The notes beneath the pieces were generated by a model that saw nothing but the letters and a program-made list of their open reading frames with translations, made no database searches and had not been told where the DNA came from. This document shows positions 22,970 through 29,955 of a stretch of 32,266 nt of DNA, piece after piece. Origin of the DNA: Candidatus Gottesmanbacteria bacterium. GTDB taxonomy: Bacteria; Patescibacteriota; Microgenomatia; UBA10105; UBA927. Numbering within the stretch: position 1 is the first letter of the stretch; each line of letters starts with the position of its first letter. The position numbers and the translations under genes are program-made. Location of the stretch: contig JAHFKK010000006.1 of assembly GCA_023245335.1 (NCBI GenBank), positions 1 to 32,266 on the forward strand, in the 5' to 3' direction.

Positions 22970-23188
22970 TTATGCGCTAACGTAGATGTTTATTTTATTA
23001 AGTTGTGCAGCTCTCTCAATAAATTCATAAAGTAGGTCTGCATCAACCCAGTTTTTCTCTGCAAGGTGGTGTACCCATTCAAGAATTTTTGCGGCTGAGT
23101 CGCACCGGGATTTTTCTATTTCGTAATGACCATCCAATATAATACAGTCACCTTTTACCTTAATGCTCACTGTTTTTTCTTTACACAC
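22970..23188 (-). CDS. Small hypothetical protein, GTG start
   Basis: A 72-residue protein with a short beta start (VSIKVKGDCIILDGHYEIEK) and two helices (AAKILEWVHHLAEKNWVDA, LLYEFIERAAQL). The GTG start follows GGAG. It starts one base after the stop of the preceding gene, so it is in the same operon. No family recognised. Confidence 0.65.
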   Translation of the reverse strand: MCKEKTVSIKVKGDCIILDGHYEIEKSRCDSAAKILEWVHHLAEKNWVDADLLYEFIERAAQLNKINIYVSA

Positions 23189-23189
23189 C

Positions 23190-23414
23190 TTACTTCTCCT
23201 TCCATTGTGGATCGACTTGTATGGAAAAATTTGATTTACTCCCGTCGAATATTTTCGCCACTGCGCTGTAAATAACGCCGTGATCGTTGGCTAGTTGCTT
23301 CATCATAAACACCTTAGCTTGTCTGCCGGTGAAGGCCCAGGCAAACTTCTTTTCTACCTGCCGGCCGTAGTTAAACAGGCCGCAAAATAGTTTTTTTTGC
23401 AATTTCTTCTTCAT
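23190..23414 (-). CDS. Small basic hypothetical protein
   Basis: A 74-residue protein, Lys-rich at the start, with AWAFTGRQAKVFMMKQLAND and IYSAVAKIFDGSKSNFSIQV in the rest. It overlaps the ATPase 3-prime end by 44 bases in another frame; the start may be further in. The ribosome binding site is modest. It may be a small DNA-associated protein, but no family is recognised. Confidence 0.55.
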   Translation of the reverse strand: MKKKLQKKLFCGLFNYGRQVEKKFAWAFTGRQAKVFMMKQLANDHGVIYSAVAKIFDGSKSNFSIQVDPQWKEK

Positions 23415-24525
23415 ATCCCGTCCATCCTGTTTCGTCGAGCGGCATATTATCTACTGATTGAAAGTTACTACCGCCTCGGATGATCTTTACGTGGCGCCAC
23501 CAACCACGTATTCCCTCGTTGAATATTGCCGCTGGCGATTTAGCCTCTTCAATGCGGATTTTGGTACATTTTAACACGTCGATGTAATCGAGGGACAGAT
23601 AGAGCCGCGCCTTTTCTTTTGTAAAGTCTCCGCCCCGGCCTAGCGTTGAACCCTGTTTCATTTGCAGGCCAATAATAGCCACCCCGTTTTGCAATTTATC
23701 CCAGATAGCTTTTATTTGTCCGCCGATCTTATAGAAATCATCATGTATTTCAAGGAAGTCAATTATAAATATTTTACGCTCAGAGGTGATGTGATCCTGG
23801 AAGTCGGATGATTGATTATACATATTAAAGAAAATGTCTTCTTCGCAAGTAAAGCCCATATTTGTCATCCTGTCCGTCATCTCTTCATCACCCATGTCGG
23901 AATTGAAATAATCAACTTCGTGCTGTTTCTGGTTATTTTTGGCTATATTCAAGAGGATCGATGTTTTCCCCGCTGACTTGCTTCCTGCTATTATTATTAT
24001 GCTTTTGGGATGAATATTACACATATTGGAAAGCCCAAAGGGTAATATAATTGGAAATTTCCTGCCTTCTCGGTCGTCTTTTTTAATAAACTGAGTTCTG
24101 ACAACGGTGTTGGTGACGATACGGTAGGTTCCTGTCCGGCCCCCATCTACTTTTTCTAATATCTTTTTATCAACAATTCTTGAGAGTGCCTTGCGGCAAG
24201 CGTCTTTTTCCTCTTTGGTTTTTAAATTTAAGTCAGTATAAAAATCACCTAGGGTGATTGTCCCTTTTATGCGGAAAGTGATTATGTCTTCTATTTCCTG
24301 CTGGTAATTTCTTCGCTGCTTGTATTCTCCCTCCAATAAAAAATGTTCATGCCACGAAAGAGCTTCCTTTTCCAACTCGTCGAGAGACGTGCTAGTATTA
24401 AAGTATTTATTAAATATAAATAATACTCTAACTATATGGGGTATGCTGGCCCCCCCTTTAAGCATGGTAATGATCGAAGTGTCCCTTACTATGTCTAAGG
24501 TTATGTTTTCATTGCTAAATGACAT
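23371..24525 (-). CDS. RecA/DnaB-like P-loop ATPase, likely replicative helicase
   Basis: A 384-residue protein. Residues 1-150 look like winged-helix or helical DNA-binding segments (RKALSRIVDKKILEKVDGGR). The ATPase core follows: Walker A AGSKSAGKTS (180-189), Walker B KIFIIDFLEI (about 251-260), and a later VAIIGLQMKQGS strand-and-sensor segment, as in DnaB/RecA-type (AAA_25-like) proteins. It is the only replicative ATPase in the window. GGGGAG precedes the ATG. The nine-copy GTGAC array just upstream suggests that the gene sits beside, and may act at, the phage origin. Confidence 0.75.
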   Translation of the reverse strand: MSFSNENITLDIVRDTSIITMLKGGASIPHIVRVLFIFNKYFNTSTSLDELEKEALSWHEHFLLEGEYKQRRNYQQEIEDIITFRIKGTITLGDFYTDLNLKTKEEKDACRKALSRIVDKKILEKVDGGRTGTYRIVTNTVVRTQFIKKDDREGRKFPIILPFGLSNMCNIHPKSIIIIAGSKSAGKTSILLNIAKNNQKQHEVDYFNSDMGDEEMTDRMTNMGFTCEEDIFFNMYNQSSDFQDHITSERKIFIIDFLEIHDDFYKIGGQIKAIWDKLQNGVAIIGLQMKQGSTLGRGGDFTKEKARLYLSLDYIDVLKCTKIRIEEAKSPAAIFNEGIRGWWRHVKIIRGGSNFQSVDNMPLDETGWTGYEEEIAKKTILRPV

Positions 24526-24841
24526 ATATTCTACTCCCCATATTCAATGTGACGGTAGTGACGAAAACGCAATTTAAGTGACGAACCTGTGACAAGATGT
24601 GTCCGTAGTGACGAAAACCGCGTTTCGTGACGGGAGTGACGGTAGTGACGGTAGTGACAAGAAGCGTATAAACATACCCCAAACAGAAAAACCGGGCAAC
24701 AATATGGTGGGACAGCACCATACCGAATACCCGGTTCCCTGTTTGAAGCAATATTAAATTTGATTGATTATTTGTCATAGCGCCTGTCCGCACCTTTCGT
24801 AAACACCCCTACTCTAAATTATAGGGGATTGCAGGGACTTT
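24526..24841. promoter_or_regulatory. Gene-free stretch upstream of ATPase, probable origin/control region
   Basis: Between the exonuclease stop and the ATPase start no well-supported gene exists. An 87-codon frame (ATG at 24778) crosses it but has no ribosome binding site and consists partly of repeat-encoded VTT units. Contents are the GTGAC iterons in the left part and a leftward TATAAT near 24820. Confidence 0.55.
24549..24658. repeat. Nine GTGAC iterons (origin candidate)
   Basis: GTGAC starts at 24549, 24558, 24578, 24589, 24608, 24627, 24636, 24645 and 24654. Several are in a 9-bp phase as GTGACGGTA; others are GTGACGAA, two of these continuing as GTGACGAAAAC. Nine copies within 110 bases is well beyond chance. 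Iterons upstream of a replicative ATPase gene fit a replication origin or an autoregulatory site. Confidence 0.8.
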
Positions 24842-25450
24842 TTATGCTAACTTTTTCAAGCGCTCAACGATCCCGGCCAGGTCTATGCAAAAATCTGAAA
24901 CGGCATTGGCAAGCTTTTCGATAAAAACTTCATCCCGGCGGATTTCTAAAATCAACGGAGGGAGCCCGGGTGAATATGACATAAAATCCCACCGATCGAA
25001 GCCGGAGATATACATCGATCCCTGCACCTGCTGGAAATACTCCATCGGGAGTGTGCCGGCCAGGAGATATTTCACTTGGGTTTTCGGTAGCACGTTTTTC
25101 AGCTCCAGCCCGTATTCGTTGTTTATGATCCCGTCCGGGCTGCACAAAATCAATTTCCATTCATCGGGGTAGATAACCCCCGCCTGCGTTACCTCTACCC
25201 CCCTCACCATCTCATAAAGTATCCGCGATTCTGCTTCGCGGCGCGTCCCCTCTTCCATCGCGGCAGAGGTGAAGCCCTCTGGTGATATGCCGCTTGTGAT
25301 CTGGGCGGCCAGGTCATACAAGTACCCTTCCCGTTGTTTTGAAACGTCGCCCTTCGTGGTGATGATCTCGTCGAAGCGGGAGGCTGAGGGCTTACCCAAC
25401 TTCTCCGCCCTCCATTCTGTTGTCCCCTGGGCCATTTCAATAATAATCAT
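24842..25450 (-). CDS. YqaJ / lambda-exonuclease-type nuclease
   Basis: A 202-residue protein of the YqaJ viral recombinase family. It shows the N-terminal GTTEWRAEKLGKPSASRFDEI segment, CSPDGI (Asp106), the catalytic LELKN (Glu116, Lys118), and YFQQVQGSMYISG. The enzyme resects double-stranded ends 5-prime to 3-prime to give single strands for the annealing protein. Its ATG overlaps the stop of the ERF gene, so exonuclease and annealing protein are made together, as expected for a two-component phage recombinase. Confidence 0.9.
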   Translation of the reverse strand: MIIIEMAQGTTEWRAEKLGKPSASRFDEIITTKGDVSKQREGYLYDLAAQITSGISPEGFTSAAMEEGTRREAESRILYEMVRGVEVTQAGVIYPDEWKLILCSPDGIINNEYGLELKNVLPKTQVKYLLAGTLPMEYFQQVQGSMYISGFDRWDFMSYSPGLPPLILEIRRDEVFIEKLANAVSDFCIDLAGIVERLKKLA

Positions 25451-26160
25451 TTCGCCTTCCCCTGCTTCTCTTTTGCCTTTAAAGCCGAAATTGCCTTTGT
25501 GTAATCTTTCGCGGTGATCTTATCTACCGTTTCGCAACTCATGTACTTCAGGAACGTCGGCACGTCTGATCCAGTCGCCGCCAGATAATCAACTATTGTG
25601 CCTTTCTGCTCGTCGGTGATATATGTCTCTCCGGCGCCATCGTCGTCAAGATTCGCCTCATTGGTTGCGGCGATCCCAGTTACGGCCTCGAAGGTGACGG
25701 CCCGCAGATAGGTGACGGTCGATTTAATCTGTTGGATTGGACTCTTAGCTCCGCTGGCGTCCGGCGCCGATTCTAACGAAACGGATTCTGAATGTCCCTG
25801 GCGGTGACTCAACTTGCACGATACCTTGATGGTTTTTTCCGTCTGATTTATATCCCATGAGGCCGAAAGTCCATGCTCCCCCAGGGCGGCGCTCACCGTT
25901 CCGACGAGGTTCCCGAGAGAAGCATACATGGCCTTCTTGTTGCCCTTGGAGAACTGCACGTTTTCAAGGTCTTTCATTACCTTCGGCGGGCTCTTGTGGA
26001 AGTTGGCAACGGCCTCAAAGTATGCTTTCCGCGCTTGGTTTGCCTCCCAAACGGTTTGGAGTTCCATCAGTTTTTCTAACTTATCGATGTCCTTTCCCTG
26101 TTCAATCGCCAAATTTAAGAGCGTTGCCGGGGTCGTCTCCCTTATAATCACATCTCCCAT
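25447..26160 (-). CDS. ERF-family single-strand annealing protein
   Basis: A 237-residue protein of the ERF type (P22 Erf family). The family core is visible: VQFSKGNKKAMYASLGNLVG then TVSAALGEHGLSASWDINQT, KVSCKLSHRQGHSES and IKSTVTYLRAVTFEAVTGIA. The C-terminal part is a helical tail. It binds single-stranded DNA and anneals it, working with the YqaJ exonuclease encoded next. The ATG at 26160 has GGAGG seven bases upstream and overlaps the preceding stop; a longer in-frame form is less likely. Confidence 0.88.
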   Translation of the reverse strand: MGDVIIRETTPATLLNLAIEQGKDIDKLEKLMELQTVWEANQARKAYFEAVANFHKSPPKVMKDLENVQFSKGNKKAMYASLGNLVGTVSAALGEHGLSASWDINQTEKTIKVSCKLSHRQGHSESVSLESAPDASGAKSPIQQIKSTVTYLRAVTFEAVTGIAATNEANLDDDGAGETYITDEQKGTIVDYLAATGSDVPTFLKYMSCETVDKITAKDYTKAISALKAKEKQGKAK

Positions 26161-27245
26161 TATAACGCCTCCACTATTTCCCGGCAAACCTTCTCTGCCG
26201 CTTCTATTTTGGTACATATTACCGTATAGGCTGACCGCGCCTCCGGTGTTTTAATGTCAGGCGTCGTGATGCGGAAAACCTCATCGAGCATTTGGGAAAG
26301 TTTTGTTTTATCGGGCAACTTTGCCGCTTTCTTTTCCGCCGCTATCCTGGCCGCCTCGTCTTTTGCTGTTTTCTCCGCCAGGTCCCGCGCTTGTTTTTCT
26401 TCCATATCCTTGACAGCTTCCAGGGCTGCTGCTTGCTTCGCCTGCTCAAGCTCGACAGCGCGGGCTTCATCGTCAATGACCTTCTGCTTTTGCCGTTCGA
26501 TTTCCGCAAGCCGCTTTTTCTCTGCGTCGGCCGCCGCCTGCTTCTCTTTTTCGATTCTTGCCGCTTCCGCCAAGAGGCCCGCTTCTTTTTCCCTCTGCGC
26601 ACTGGCAACCGCTTCGATCCGTAGGCGTTCGGCTTCAAGATCCGCCCTCGCTTTTTCCAACAGTGCCGCTTCCTCTTTGCGCTTGGATTCTGCTTCGTCG
26701 CTTATCCGTTTCGCCTCAGTAAATATCAAATCAAATGCCGTCGCTTGTGCCTCAAATTCGGGGTCAGATAAAATTCTCACCACAACATCCGGCAAAGTCT
26801 TCTCCCCGGCAGCCCATACCTGCCCATTAAACATCACACCAAGGGCGCTGAGCCGGTCACGTCTCGCCTGGATACGTTCGGCCTCCTTACGTTCTTCAAC
26901 GGCCTTAATCGCTTCTAGCGCGTCCGTATAAGCCTTTTCTTCGGCGGATAGGATTGTCTCGCCGGGTTCAAGCAGTTTCAAAATCCGGGCCTCCTCGGTT
27001 TTTTCCTCTACCAGATAATCTTCGATCGTAGCTTTTGCCTTCTTCCTAAGTTCAAGACCTTTCCTCTCAACTTCTACCCTTATCTTTTTGTAAATCATCC
27101 TGGCCGCATGAACAGCCTCAAAGCCCTTCTTGTCGGTTACTCCGTTGATTTTTAGCGTCAAATACTGCGCGTCCATTTGAGCAATGACAGCATCTTGCGC
27201 CCCAATAACGTCAAACACCCTACCTTCTACAATCTCTAAGTTCAT
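26160..27245 (-). CDS. Long coiled-coil protein of the recombination operon
   Basis: A 361-residue protein. Residues 1-120 hold a compact N-terminal region (FDVIGAQDAVIAQMDAQYLT, KKGFEAVHAARMIYKKIR). Residues about 170-300 form a long Ala/Glu/Lys/Arg-rich coiled coil. The last 60 residues (LSQMLDEVFRITTPDIKTPE) form a small C-terminal domain. Similar proteins often precede ERF/YqaJ pairs in phages; their role is unknown and may be DNA-end or single-strand-binding support. The start has AAGGAGG, and the gene ends in the TAATG that starts ERF. Confidence 0.75.
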   Translation of the reverse strand: MNLEIVEGRVFDVIGAQDAVIAQMDAQYLTLKINGVTDKKGFEAVHAARMIYKKIRVEVERKGLELRKKAKATIEDYLVEEKTEEARILKLLEPGETILSAEEKAYTDALEAIKAVEERKEAERIQARRDRLSALGVMFNGQVWAAGEKTLPDVVVRILSDPEFEAQATAFDLIFTEAKRISDEAESKRKEEAALLEKARADLEAERLRIEAVASAQREKEAGLLAEAARIEKEKQAAADAEKKRLAEIERQKQKVIDDEARAVELEQAKQAAALEAVKDMEEKQARDLAEKTAKDEAARIAAEKKAAKLPDKTKLSQMLDEVFRITTPDIKTPEARSAYTVICTKIEAAEKVCREIVEAL

Positions 27246-27257
27246 ACTTCCTCCTTG

Positions 27258-27431
27258 TTAGTCCATAAAACTGGACGGGTTGTCTTCTGCCAGAGCCTCT
27301 TTCGCAAACTCCCGTAGGCAATCGGAACAGGTAAGATTGTTCTTAACACAATTTCCCTCCAGCCCATGCGGGGGGCAATCACCACCGGCGATGAACTCCA
27401 GGGCGGCGATTAGTCTGTCAATCCGCTCCAT
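27258..27431 (-). CDS. Small four-Cys protein at the start of the leftward operon
   Basis: A 57-residue protein with four Cys (CPPHGLEGNC and CSDC), a likely single zinc site. AGGAGG lies before the ATG. It is the first gene of the leftward recombination operon, directly downstream of the divergent promoter. Its end contains a GTCCA-N6-TGGAC palindrome. Function unknown. Confidence 0.65.
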   Translation of the reverse strand: MERIDRLIAALEFIAGGDCPPHGLEGNCVKNNLTCSDCLREFAKEALAEDNPSSFMD

Positions 27432-27459
27432 CTGTATCCTCCTAGATTTTTATGATTAC

Positions 27460-27540
27460 TGATAGCACACAGAAATAATGTTTGTCAAGAAAAATCTTTC
27501 AATAAAAAGCCTTGACAACGGTTTTGTTTTAATATACGAT
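27460..27540. promoter_or_regulatory. Divergent promoters with operator-like inverted repeat
   Basis: Leftward: TTGACA (27488-27483), 17 bases, CTATCA. Rightward: TTGACA (27512-27517), then AT-rich sequence with TATACGAT or TACGAT as a weak -10. The two -35 boxes form an 8-bp inverted repeat TTGTCAAG / CTTGACAA (27482-27489 and 27511-27518). This is a natural operator for the XRE regulator encoded just to the right. Confidence 0.65.
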
Positions 27541-27559
27541 GCCAATCAAGGAGGTAGCG

Positions 27560-27775
27560 ATGAGACAGTTTGACTTTAAAAAAATAAGAGAGTTCCGGGA
27601 AGCAGCGGGGATGACACAAAACGATCTTGCACGAAAAATGGGGATACATTCGCAACAAATATGCGAATTTGAAAGTGAGCGAATGACGGGGCTTAACACC
27701 AGAACTCTGACCTCTCTGTGTGATGCTTTAGGTAAGGTCCCCAATGACTTTCTTTCGGAAAGCAGGAGGGATTAG
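27560..27775 (+). CDS. XRE-family transcriptional regulator (Cro/CI type)
   Basis: A 71-residue protein that is a single XRE helix-turn-helix domain: FREAAGMTQNDLARKMGIHS then QICEFESE. AAGGAGG stands five bases before the ATG at 27560; an ATG seven codons upstream is less likely. It lies beside a divergent promoter with an inverted repeat, so it probably represses the leftward recombination operon and itself. No larger CI-type repressor with a protease domain is visible in this window. Confidence 0.85.
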   Translation: MRQFDFKKIREFREAAGMTQNDLARKMGIHSQQICEFESERMTGLNTRTLTSLCDALGKVPNDFLSESRRD

Positions 27776-27779
27776 TATT

Positions 27780-28171
27780 ATGAGCACAGACAGACGGGAT
27801 GTTTATTTTTTGGTCAACATGTTCCCCGGCAAGCTTATTGTAGATTACGAATGCCCACACGAAGGGAAGAAAGCGAAGCACCACTGTGATTATTCCAAAC
27901 CATTCAAAAATTATGCCCAAAATGCCACGGGGCTGCGCATGGTTCGCGGAAAGGGCGTTCAGGGAAAATTTATTTAATAAGCCCCCGTGCATTAAAACTA
28001 ACGATACCAGAAATAACGCGGCCAGGCGATGGGGGCCGTAAATTAGAAGAAAGGTTTGGGGTAAGTTTCGCAACAATTAAAAGAATAATGTCGGGGAGCC
28101 GGGTAAGCCTATGGACACTTTACCGTATCGCCAATGCCCTAAGTGTAGCACCAGAAGAGATTCTCCAATGA
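27780..28171 (+). pseudogene. Frameshifted zinc-cluster plus helix-turn-helix gene
   Basis: The first frame (27780-27977) encodes MSTDRRDVYFLVNMFPGKLI, then YECPHEGKKAKHHCDYSKPF. After the AAAAA run at 27906-27910 the coding sense moves to the -1 frame: KLCPKCHGAAHGSRKGRSGK, then a helix-turn-helix ending VSLWTLYRIANALSVAPEEI and a stop at 28171. Together they give about 130 residues with CPH...HHCDYSKPF...LCPKCH, a common zinc-cluster pattern, followed by a DNA-binding domain. The second frame has no start codon of its own. One extra A would restore the gene, so it is a recent mutation, a sequencing error or a slippage site. Confidence 0.55.
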
Positions 28172-28219
28172 CAAGCCCTTTTTCTTTTGATAGTGTGCGA
28201 TAAAACATAAGGAGGCCAC

Positions 28220-28507
28220 ATGAAGCCAAAAAACGAACTCGTTGAATCGATCAAAAGGCATGAGCGTACACAACTGCTTCTGCTTTACCTCAAGTGCTTG
28301 CTGGCAATCGCGGGTATTGTGGTGATTTTTCTGTTGCTTCGGGGTGCGGTTTTAAGTGTGCCACCACCAGAACACCCTGATCCAGAGAAAGTTTCGAAGG
28401 AGGTTTATAGCCTCCTGGATGCACGGGGGCTGTCCCGTAGCACTACCGTTGAAGTTACGGAGGCCGGATACAGGTTTGAATGGAAGGGGAAATTTTATAG
28501 ATTATGA
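28220..28507 (+). CDS. Single-span membrane protein
   Basis: A 95-residue protein. A basic N-terminus (KPKNELVESIKRHERTQLLL) is followed by a transmembrane helix (about residues 23-47), then a periplasmic-type domain (EHPDPEKVSKEVYSLLDARG, FEWKGKFYRL). AAGGAGG precedes the ATG. The stop overlaps the next start (ATGA). It could be an exclusion or envelope protein; this is not shown by the sequence. Confidence 0.7.
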   Translation: MKPKNELVESIKRHERTQLLLLYLKCLLAIAGIVVIFLLLRGAVLSVPPPEHPDPEKVSKEVYSLLDARGLSRSTTVEVTEAGYRFEWKGKFYRL

Positions 28508-28638
28508 GTCAGCAAGTAGAGTACGAAAGATTAAAAGAACGGGAGAATCAAGCGGCGATTGACCGCCAGTTCTCCGACGAAGAGGAGGATTACGAACTGT
28601 GGCATAGTGTTGTCTGTAAAAAGGAGGATAGAGCATGA
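28504..28638 (+). CDS. Small acidic helical protein
   Basis: A 44-residue acidic protein (EYERLKERENQAAIDRQFSD, EEEDYELWH). Start and stop both overlap neighbouring genes as ATGA, so it is translated as part of a tight operon. No family recognised. Confidence 0.6.
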   Translation: MSQQVEYERLKERENQAAIDRQFSDEEEDYELWHSVVCKKEDRA

Positions 28639-28832
28639 CCCCAGAACAGATGGCAAAAGAGGCTCTGGCGGCTGTGCAAGGTGGAACACGCATGACACTG
28701 GTGCGCATGCGCGGAAAGCGACCACCTCTGGGATTCCCTCGCGGCGAATTGCTGTGCGAGAACAGCGATGGGAGGAATGTATATAGCTACGACCCGGCAC
28801 GAATAATTGCATGGCTCAATGCTAACCGTTGA
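28635..28832 (+). CDS. Small hypothetical protein
   Basis: A 65-residue protein with a helical start (PEQMAKEALAAVQGG), a beta middle (GGTRMTLVRMRGKRPPLGFP, RNVYSYDPARI) and a short C-terminal helix. AAGGAGG precedes its ATG. Its layout resembles small phage accessory proteins of unknown function. It lies in the same operon as the ASCH gene. Confidence 0.65.
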   Translation: MTPEQMAKEALAAVQGGTRMTLVRMRGKRPPLGFPRGELLCENSDGRNVYSYDPARIIAWLNANR

Positions 28833-28846
28833 ATTATGGAGGTAAG

Positions 28847-29260
28847 ATGAAGGCAATTTCCTTAATACAACCCTGGGCGACTGCCATAATGATTGGAAAT
28901 AAGTCGGTCGAGACTAGATCGTGGAAGACGTCCTTTGTCGGGCGCGTTGCAATCCACGCCTCGAAAGGATTTCCAAAATGGGCGCGGGATTTCGCCGAAA
29001 CCGAAAGGGCACTCGGACGTCTTCCGGGGCGTTTGCCGTTTGGGGCTATCATAGGCTTCGGTACTATTGTGAGCATGAAGGAAACCATAGTTGTCGCACC
29101 ACTGATCACTGCCATTGAACGATTATATGGCGACTATGCACCGGGGAGATGGTGCTGGATGCTATCGGACATAGATCCACTGCCTGACGATAAAATCATT
29201 CCGTGCAAAGGGAAACTCGGTTTATGGGAAGTTCCGGCAGATTTAAATTTAGCGGGATAA
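28847..29260 (+). CDS. ASCH-domain protein
   Basis: A 137-residue protein with the ASCH-domain pattern: ISLIQPWATAIMIGNKSVET near the N-terminus, RSWKTSFVGRVAIHAS, GFGTIVS, and a C-terminal KGKLGLWEVP. ASCH domains bind RNA or modified nucleosides, and some are hydrolases of N4-acetylcytidine. Phages often carry short ASCH genes of unknown role. GGAGG lies five bases before the chosen ATG. The stop codon is part of a GGATAAC sequence that looks like a degenerate attC core. Confidence 0.8.
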   Translation: MKAISLIQPWATAIMIGNKSVETRSWKTSFVGRVAIHASKGFPKWARDFAETERALGRLPGRLPFGAIIGFGTIVSMKETIVVAPLITAIERLYGDYAPGRWCWMLSDIDPLPDDKIIPCKGKLGLWEVPADLNLAG

Positions 29261-29315
29261 CACAGAAATCAAACGCCGCGAGTGATGCGGCACAAAACAA
29301 GGTGGTAAGGATGAA

Positions 29316-29404
29316 AACTAACGCAGCAATAAGGCGCGGGCCAGCGAACGTGCCAGGTAGCAGCGACGGAGGAAATTCCCGTCGCCTTGATTTAATTGTT
29401 ATCA
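29316..29404 (-). mobile_element. Integron-type attC site 5 (leftward)
   Basis: Read leftward: TGATAACAATTAAATCAAGG, then CG, one extrahelical A, CGGG, a long loop, CCCG and CGCCTTATTG-CTGCGTTAGTT with the right core GTTAGTT. The AACAATT...TCAAGG left arm is close to that of aadA-type sites. The stem (AAGGCG, CGGG) has one unpaired base on the left arm. A weaker related structure lies at 29255-29310 after the ASCH stop. The cores are imperfect, so this is less certain than sites 1, 2 and 3. Confidence 0.65.
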
Positions 29405-29425
29405 TAATTTTGAGGAGGTGTCAAA

Positions 29426-29635
29426 ATGGGATGGGCCGGGGGCAGTGACGTGATGAGTGGTATTATTGCGGCGATCAAGCCAAGAGTATTGGAGGAAAAA
29501 CAACGGCAGGAAATCTATCGGGAAATCATAACGATGATGGAAGATAGGGACTGGGATACTCAAGATGAATGTCTTGGGGAAGACCCTGCTTATGATGTGG
29601 TTATGAAAGAATTGCATCCCCAATGGGATGAGTGA
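29426..29635 (+). CDS. Small acidic protein in attC-bounded position
   Basis: A 69-residue, mainly helical acidic protein (SGIIAAIKPRVLEEKQRQEI, YREIITMMEDRDWD). GAGGAGG precedes the ATG. Its stop (TGA) lies within the core of the next attC site, so it forms a cassette-like unit between sites 5 and 3. The gene runs opposite to the attC direction. Function unknown. Confidence 0.7.
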   Translation: MGWAGGSDVMSGIIAAIKPRVLEEKQRQEIYREIITMMEDRDWDTQDECLGEDPAYDVVMKELHPQWDE

Positions 29636-29687
29636 TAACGCCAAGGTCAGCGGCGCGGTACGCGTCCGCTGTAGTGAAGTGTTATAA
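29633..29687 (-). mobile_element. Integron-type attC site 3 (leftward)
   Basis: Read leftward: TTATAAC, ACTTCACTA, CAGCGG, extrahelical A, CGCG, TAC, CGCG, CCGCTGACCTTGGC, then the right core GTTATCA. CTACAGCGGA and CCGCTGACCTT are shared exactly with attC site 2. The 10-bp stem with one unpaired A on the left arm fits the attC model. The stop of the preceding gene is inside the right core. Confidence 0.8.
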
Positions 29688-29697
29688 GAGGTAATTG

Positions 29698-29955
29698 ATG
29701 AACTGTCTATATTGTGGTGATTGTTGCCTGAGGATGTCACCGTTGACTGATTCTGAACATAACCCATGCCCCAAACTGGTGCAAGAGGGGACGTTCTTTT
29801 TTTGTGGGGACTATAAGCATCGTCCCGAACAATGCGTAAATCATACTTTTTATGCGAACCACTGCCCCATAGGAGTGGGAAAACTGGATATTGTATCGGC
29901 TGATGGATTGAGGGCAAGAATTGATAATGGATGGGCATTGATTAAGTCCTTATAA
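29698..29955 (+). CDS. YkgJ-like Cys-cluster protein in attC-bounded position
   Basis: An 85-residue protein with CLYCGDCC at the N-terminus, then PCPKL, FFCGDYKHRPEQCVNH and a late Cys. This is the pattern of the YkgJ family of putative zinc- or iron-chelating proteins. The ATG at 29698 follows AGAGG. Its stop (TAA) lies in the core of attC site 4, making a cassette of about 320 bases between sites 3 and 4. The metal and role are not known. Confidence 0.75.
   Translation: MNCLYCGDCCLRMSPLTDSEHNPCPKLVQEGTFFFCGDYKHRPEQCVNHTFYANHCPIGVGKLDIVSADGLRARIDNGWALIKSL

Noticed and set aside
24515-24778. Leftward frame crossing the GTGAC repeats (VTTVTTVTPVT)
   Set aside because: No ribosome binding site, and the repeated VTT residues are a by-product of the iterons. 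Kept as a non-coding control region, though a gene is not fully excluded.
26254-26931. Rightward Ser/Ala-rich open frame opposite the coiled-coil gene
   Set aside because: It is the antisense shadow of an Ala/Glu/Lys/Arg-rich coiled coil, which always produces long Ser/Ala/Phe-rich opposite frames.
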